From assembly GCA_047974805.1 (NCBI GenBank), contig JBKECS010000096.1:1-19131 (forward strand): a stretch of 19,131 bases of DNA. Direction: 5' to 3'. The DNA is from JAJXUB01 sp047974805 (GTDB lineage: Bacteria; Actinomycetota; Actinomycetes; Actinomycetales; Dermatophilaceae). How positions within the stretch are numbered: the stretch's first letter is position 1; the number at the start of each line of letters is the position of its first letter. The notes below the pieces were generated by a model. It was not told the origin of the DNA, made no database searches, and saw only the letters and a list, made by a program, of their open reading frames with translations. Positions 16,486-19,131 of this stretch are shown here, piece after piece. The position numbers and the translations under genes were made by a program.

Positions 16486-17193
16486 TCAACTCACGATTCC
16501 GAAGAGGATGGCCAGCGGGGGGATAAGGAAGCCAACGACGATCAGGCCGGCGATGATGTGCGCCACGATCGCAGCCCGGCGGTAGGCCGACACAGTCGGG
16601 GTCCATCCGAGGGTCTGACATGCGCTGAACACGCCGTGGGCCAAGTGCATATACAACGCCACCATGGCGACGACATACAGCAGTGTCAGCCAGGGCACCC
16701 CAAAGGAGTTGACCACGAGCTGGTAGGGGTTCTCCACCTGGGTGGCGCCATCGGACACGTCGACCTTGAGCAGCGTGAACTCGAGCAGGTGCCAGATGAT
16801 GAACAGCAGGAGGAACGTGCCACCCCAGCGCATCCATTTGCTCGACAGGCTTTGCGCGACGACCTTCTTCATGGCGTATTTCTGGCTGCGGGCCTTGTTG
16901 GCTCGGCTCCACAGCGTGTATGCCGCCCGCAGGTGGACCAGGAGGGCCACGATGAGCACGATGCGCATGATCCACAGGAAGCCCGCATACGGCAGCAGGG
17001 GTTCGCCGATGGTGCGCAGGTGTTCGGCATACGTGTTGAAGGCCTGCTCACCGGCCAGCACCTTGAGGTTGCCGTACATGTGCGCGAACACGAAGAGGGC
17101 GAAGATCAGGCCGGTGACGGCCATCTGAACCTTCAGCCAGACTGAGCTCGACCGGCCCTTGGAGGCGCGTGGAGGGGATGTCGTCGTTGCCAC
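16486..17193 (-). CDS. sdhC: Succinate dehydrogenase cytochrome b558 membrane subunit
   Basis: A 235-aa membrane anchor with five hydrophobic helices and conserved His residues that fit two haem b groups: AHMYGN (H38), VHLRA, WHLLEF, HLAHGV and AHIIAG. It carries electrons to the quinone and fixes SdhAB to the membrane. The family is the fused single-subunit b558 type (B. subtilis/Wolinella-like). I choose GTG 17193 (MATTTSPPRASKG): it gives the usual short N-terminus, and TAGTTT ends 7 nt upstream, implying a leaderless transcript. GTG 17232 and ATG 17223 in the same frame would add an Arg-rich stretch of 10-13 residues. It is first in the operon. Confidence 0.95.
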   Translation of the reverse strand: MATTTSPPRASKGRSSSVWLKVQMAVTGLIFALFVFAHMYGNLKVLAGEQAFNTYAEHLRTIGEPLLPYAGFLWIMRIVLIVALLVHLRAAYTLWSRANKARSQKYAMKKVVAQSLSSKWMRWGGTFLLLFIIWHLLEFTLLKVDVSDGATQVENPYQLVVNSFGVPWLTLLYVVAMVALYMHLAHGVFSACQTLGWTPTVSAYRRAAIVAHIIAGLIVVGFLIPPLAILFGIVS

Positions 17194-17200
17194 GGGCTCG

Positions 17201-17206
17201 AAACTA
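17201..17206 (-). promoter_or_regulatory. -10 box of the sdhCAB operon, leaderless configuration
   Basis: TAGTTT on the minus strand ends 7 nt before GTG 17193. An alternative is TTGGCG with TAGGCG 16 bp downstream, which would give a start inside the same region. The 92-bp spacer to rsmI holds nothing else recognised. Confidence 0.4.
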
Positions 17207-17285
17207 CCGCGCCTACGGTCCATTCGGGACACGCCAAGGCCGATCTGTGTGTGAGATTTGCCCGGTTACTCTGCAGTAGCCACGG

Positions 17286-18128
17286 TCACCGGCTCTCTGA
17301 TTCGCCGACGACGGCGTCATACAGCGCTTTACGCTTCAGTCCGGTAGCGGCAGCGACTTCCCCGCAGACGTCTTTGAGGCGCTCGCCCGCTGCGACCCGC
17401 TCTCGTATGCCCCGCACAGCAGCGTCGAGATCCGCCGATGCGGGCGGTGCGCCGTGAATGACGAGGGTGATCTCGCCGCGAATCTCCTGCTCAGCCCAGG
17501 CCATCAGCTCCGCGAGTGTGCCGCGACGGATCTCCTCCCAAACCTTGGTCAGCTCCCGGCATACCGCCCCGTGTCGTTGCTCGCCGAAGGCTGCCGCCAG
17601 GTCTTGCAGTGTCACTGCCGTGCGGCGCGGGGCCTCGAAGAAGACCATGGTCCGGCGCTCGGTGACCAAACCAGCAAGAGTCTTGCGCCGTTCGGAGTCT
17701 TTTCGCGGCAGAAAGCCCTCGAAGCAGAATCGGTCCATGGGTAGCCCCGAGAGCACCAGGGCGGTCAAGACGGCGCTCGGCCCCGGAATGCACGTCACCT
17801 CAACGTCGGCAGCGATGGCCGCCTGCACCAGTCGATAGCCCGGGTCGGATACCGACGGCATACCCGCATCGGTGACCAGGACCACCCGGGCGCCGTGACG
17901 GACCGCGTCGATGAGGTCGGCGGCTCGACCGGCTTCGTTGTGGTCGTGGTAGGAGACCACCCGATGTGGCACCGCGACGGCGAGCTCACGACACAGCCGA
18001 CGTAGCCTGCGGGTGTCCTCAGCTGCCACGATGTCGGCCCGGGACAATTCCTCGGCCAGCCGAGTCGAGGCGTCCCGGACATCGCCGATGGGCGTGGCAG
18101 CCATAACCAGGGCGCCGACGGTGGTCAT
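17286..18128 (-). CDS. rsmI: 16S rRNA (cytidine(1402)-2'-O)-methyltransferase
   Basis: A 280-aa SAM-dependent methyltransferase of the tetrapyrrole-methylase fold that methylates the ribose of C1402 in the ribosomal P site. Motifs are ATPIGD (11-16), AAEDTRR (35-41), the SAM-binding TDAGMPSVSDPG (86-97), CIPGPSA (113-119), GFLPRK and FFEAPRR. The C-terminal helical tail (GLKRKALYDAVVG) is the usual RsmI extension. The length is normal. ATG 18128 lacks a Shine-Dalgarno site but has TAAGCT ending 6 nt upstream. It is divergent from the sigma factor gene. In many actinobacteria rsmI lies near metG; here the accessory stretch and the sdh operon lie between them. Confidence 0.97.
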   Translation of the reverse strand: MTTVGALVMAATPIGDVRDASTRLAEELSRADIVAAEDTRRLRRLCRELAVAVPHRVVSYHDHNEAGRAADLIDAVRHGARVVLVTDAGMPSVSDPGYRLVQAAIAADVEVTCIPGPSAVLTALVLSGLPMDRFCFEGFLPRKDSERRKTLAGLVTERRTMVFFEAPRRTAVTLQDLAAAFGEQRHGAVCRELTKVWEEIRRGTLAELMAWAEQEIRGEITLVIHGAPPASADLDAAVRGIRERVAAGERLKDVCGEVAAATGLKRKALYDAVVGESESR

Positions 18129-18134
18129 CGAATC

Positions 18135-18140
18135 AGCTTA
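18135..18140 (-). promoter_or_regulatory. -10 box of rsmI, leaderless configuration
   Basis: TAAGCT on the minus strand ends 6 nt before ATG 18128; no ribosome site is present. The -35 is unclear. Confidence 0.5.
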
Positions 18141-18189
18141 GGCGCGCGTCCGACGTGCGGCACCGCAGGCCCACGGGGAGGAACCGCGA

Positions 18190-18232
18190 GTGGTCCGCCG
18201 CCCGTCCCGTACGGACACTGGCGACGGACCAC
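18190..18232. other. 43-nt interrupted hairpin in the rsmI/sigma spacer
   Basis: GTGGTCCG (18190-18197) pairs with CGGACCAC (18225-18232), then a single C/A mismatch, four more pairs (18199-18202 with 18220-18223), a small internal loop, GTCC/GGAC and the loop CGTAC. It could be an RNA hairpin or a large operator. No U-tract lies on either side. Confidence 0.45.
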
Positions 18233-18290
18233 CCCGGGTCACGCCCCAGCATGAGCTGTCGTGGCAGCGACGCTCACGCACCTGAGCGTG

Positions 18291-18346
18291 AGACCGGCTC
18301 CTCCCCCAAAGGAACCGGTTTCTGAACTACCCCCGCGGTGGTTCAG
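18291..18346 (+). ncRNA. Candidate small RNA: two abutting C-loop hairpins (6C-like)
   Basis: Hairpin 1 (18291-18321) has stem ACCGG/CCGGT, one mismatch, TCCT/AGGA and loop CCCCCAA. Hairpin 2 (18322-18346) pairs CTGAACTACC with GGTGGTTCAG (one G-U) around CCCGC, with five C in a row at 18330-18334. Two adjacent hairpins with C-rich loops are the hallmark of the actinobacterial 6C RNA, though that class has at least six C per loop. No clear promoter or terminator frames it. Confidence 0.35.
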
Positions 18347-18473
18347 TACTCGTTCATCGACCCCGGGTCTAGTCCTGTTACACGTGGTTTTCGAGATTTT
18401 GACTCGTTTCCCTGCAGACTCGGCACGTGGCGGTCACCATGGGCTGAGGCTGGGCCCCATCGTGGCTGTCAAG

Positions 18474-18479
18474 TAAACT
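18474..18479 (+). promoter_or_regulatory. Possible -10 box of the sigma factor gene
   Basis: TAAACT fits TANNNT and would give a start near 18486 and a leader of about 80 nt ending in AGGGGCG. No good -35 is found 17 bp upstream (GGGCCC-like sequence). Confidence 0.3.
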
Positions 18480-18566
18480 GGGGTGGGGCTGGGCCTTCTT
18501 TGGGTGTGGCTACATCCGATGCAGCTGGCGGACTGTAACGGCCGAGGACATAGGGGCGATCAACAC

Positions 18567-19127
18567 GTGTTGGACGAGGCGGCGTTGAATGCCCTCGTTG
18601 ACTTAGTTCGCGAGGGAGACCAACGCGCCCTCGAATCGGTCGTTGCCGAGTTCCGACCTCGCATTTTCCGGTTCGCTTTGTCACGGCTCGGCGATAGTCA
18701 CACCGCTGAGGACGTCACGCAGGAGGCATGTATGGCGTTGGCTGCCAATCTGCCGACCTTTGAGAACCGTGGCGTGAAATTGTCCTCATACGTTTTCGCC
18801 ATCACGAGCAACAAGGTCATTGATGCCCAGCGCGCTGCGAAGCGTCGCCCCGATGCGATGTCAGATGACGTCCTCATCGAGCGCGCCAGTGTCAAGGAGG
18901 GGCCCGAAGATGTGGCCGTTCGCGCCGACGAAGTCCGCCGGCTGGCCGAGCCATTGGCAACTCTGCCCGAGCGTGATCGGAACATTTTGCTCCTGCGCGT
19001 GGTCGCCCAGCTCTCCGCCGAGGAAGTCGCAGATACTTTGGGGATGACACCTGGTGCGGTGCGGGTTGCCCAGCACCGCGCACTCAAATCGCTCCGGAAC
19101 CGGTTGGATGAGGGGGTATCGGCATGA
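18567..19127 (+). CDS. ECF-type RNA polymerase sigma factor, SigD/ShbA-like
   Basis: A 186-aa sigma-70 family protein with regions 2 and 4 only. Region 2 is seen in AEFRPRIFRFALSRLGDSHTAEDVTQEACMALAANLP. Region 4 is ERDRNILLLRVVAQLSAEEVADTLGMTPGAVRVAQHRALKSLR (split by its helix-turn-helix). The end SAEE-x-A-x-x-x-G-x-T-x-GAVRVAQHRAL closely resembles mycobacterial SigD as I recall it, and the Streptomyces ShbA group. I start at GTG 18567, with AGGGG at 18552-18556; TTG 18570 is adjacent, and ATG 18483 would add 28 Trp/His-rich residues lacking similarity. The stop overlaps the ATG of the next gene, as sigma and anti-sigma genes often do. Its regulon is unknown. Confidence 0.92.
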   Translation: MLDEAALNALVDLVREGDQRALESVVAEFRPRIFRFALSRLGDSHTAEDVTQEACMALAANLPTFENRGVKLSSYVFAITSNKVIDAQRAAKRRPDAMSDDVLIERASVKEGPEDVAVRADEVRRLAEPLATLPERDRNILLLRVVAQLSAEEVADTLGMTPGAVRVAQHRALKSLRNRLDEGVSA

Positions 19128-19131
19128 GCGA
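19124..19131 (+). CDS. Start of a truncated gene, possibly the anti-sigma factor
   Basis: ATG 19124 overlaps the sigma factor stop by 4 nt (ATGA) and follows GAGGGGG with suitable spacing. Only Met-Ser and part of the next codon are inside the window. In mycobacteria the gene after sigD encodes its anti-sigma factor RsdA; the same identity here is inference from position only. Confidence 0.5.

Larger units (their letters stand above)
18129..18566. other. 438-bp divergent intergenic region, hairpin-rich
   Basis: No coding frame with family similarity or a good ribosome site is seen. The left end is the rsmI promoter. The region then holds a 43-nt hairpin (18190-18232), a 7-bp hairpin CTCACGC/GCGTGAG (18273-18292) and two abutting C-loop hairpins (18291-18346). 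GACCCCGGGTC near 18360 and an AT-rich stretch with TTGACT (18399-18404) follow, and then the putative sigma factor promoter. Confidence 0.5.

Overview
The window is GC-rich, with most coding strands ending codons in G or C, densely packed genes and very short spacers. Its gene content is typical of an actinobacterium, probably a member of the Micrococcales; this placement rests on gene families and order only, because no rRNA is present. The order metG-tatD-rpfB-rsmA-ispE-ABC-F, with a TetR regulator and a tRNA-Gln nearby, is a conserved actinobacterial neighbourhood (mycobacteria keep metG-tatD-rpfB-ksgA-ispE). The sdhC-sdhA-sdhB succinate dehydrogenase operon and the SigD/ShbA-like sigma factor point the same way.

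Layout: 2-80 tRNA-Gln(UUG), minus strand. 157-1385: TetR and MarR regulators, plus strand, the second preceded by a near-perfect palindromic operator. 1395-9306: a minus-strand housekeeping block read from right to left as metG (methionyl-tRNA synthetase), tatD (metal nuclease), rpfB (resuscitation-promoting factor), rsmA (16S rRNA dimethyltransferase), ispE (isoprenoid kinase) and an Uup-like ABC-F ATPase. A 330-bp structured leader precedes rpfB, and an 18-bp perfect hairpin separates rpfB from rsmA. 9461-13614: a plus-strand accessory stretch of membrane or exported proteins: a DUF4126-like protein, a 36-aa membrane peptide missed by length cut-offs, a four-helix membrane protein, a 506-aa protein with a Flp/TadE-type (class III) prepilin N-terminus, a putative lipoprotein coupled to it, and a CPBP-family intramembrane protease. 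13699-18128: minus-strand rsmI then sdhC-sdhA-sdhB. 18129-18566: a divergent intergenic region rich in hairpins. 18567-19131: an ECF sigma factor whose stop codon overlaps the start of a truncated partner gene.

Three signals go beyond ordinary annotation. First, the heptamer GGCATAC/GTATGCC occurs 23 times, roughly tenfold above a composition-based expectation of about two, in every reading frame and also between genes, and it forces rare codons such as ATA. Second, seven genes have a TANNNT -10 box ending 6-8 nt before the start codon and no convincing Shine-Dalgarno site, so leaderless transcription looks common here. Third, the prepilin-like protein and lipoprotein pair, behind a duplicated GGGCCC palindrome, is the best candidate for an undescribed cell-surface system. 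The rpfB leader and two tandem C-loop hairpins near 18.3 kb are candidate regulatory RNAs.
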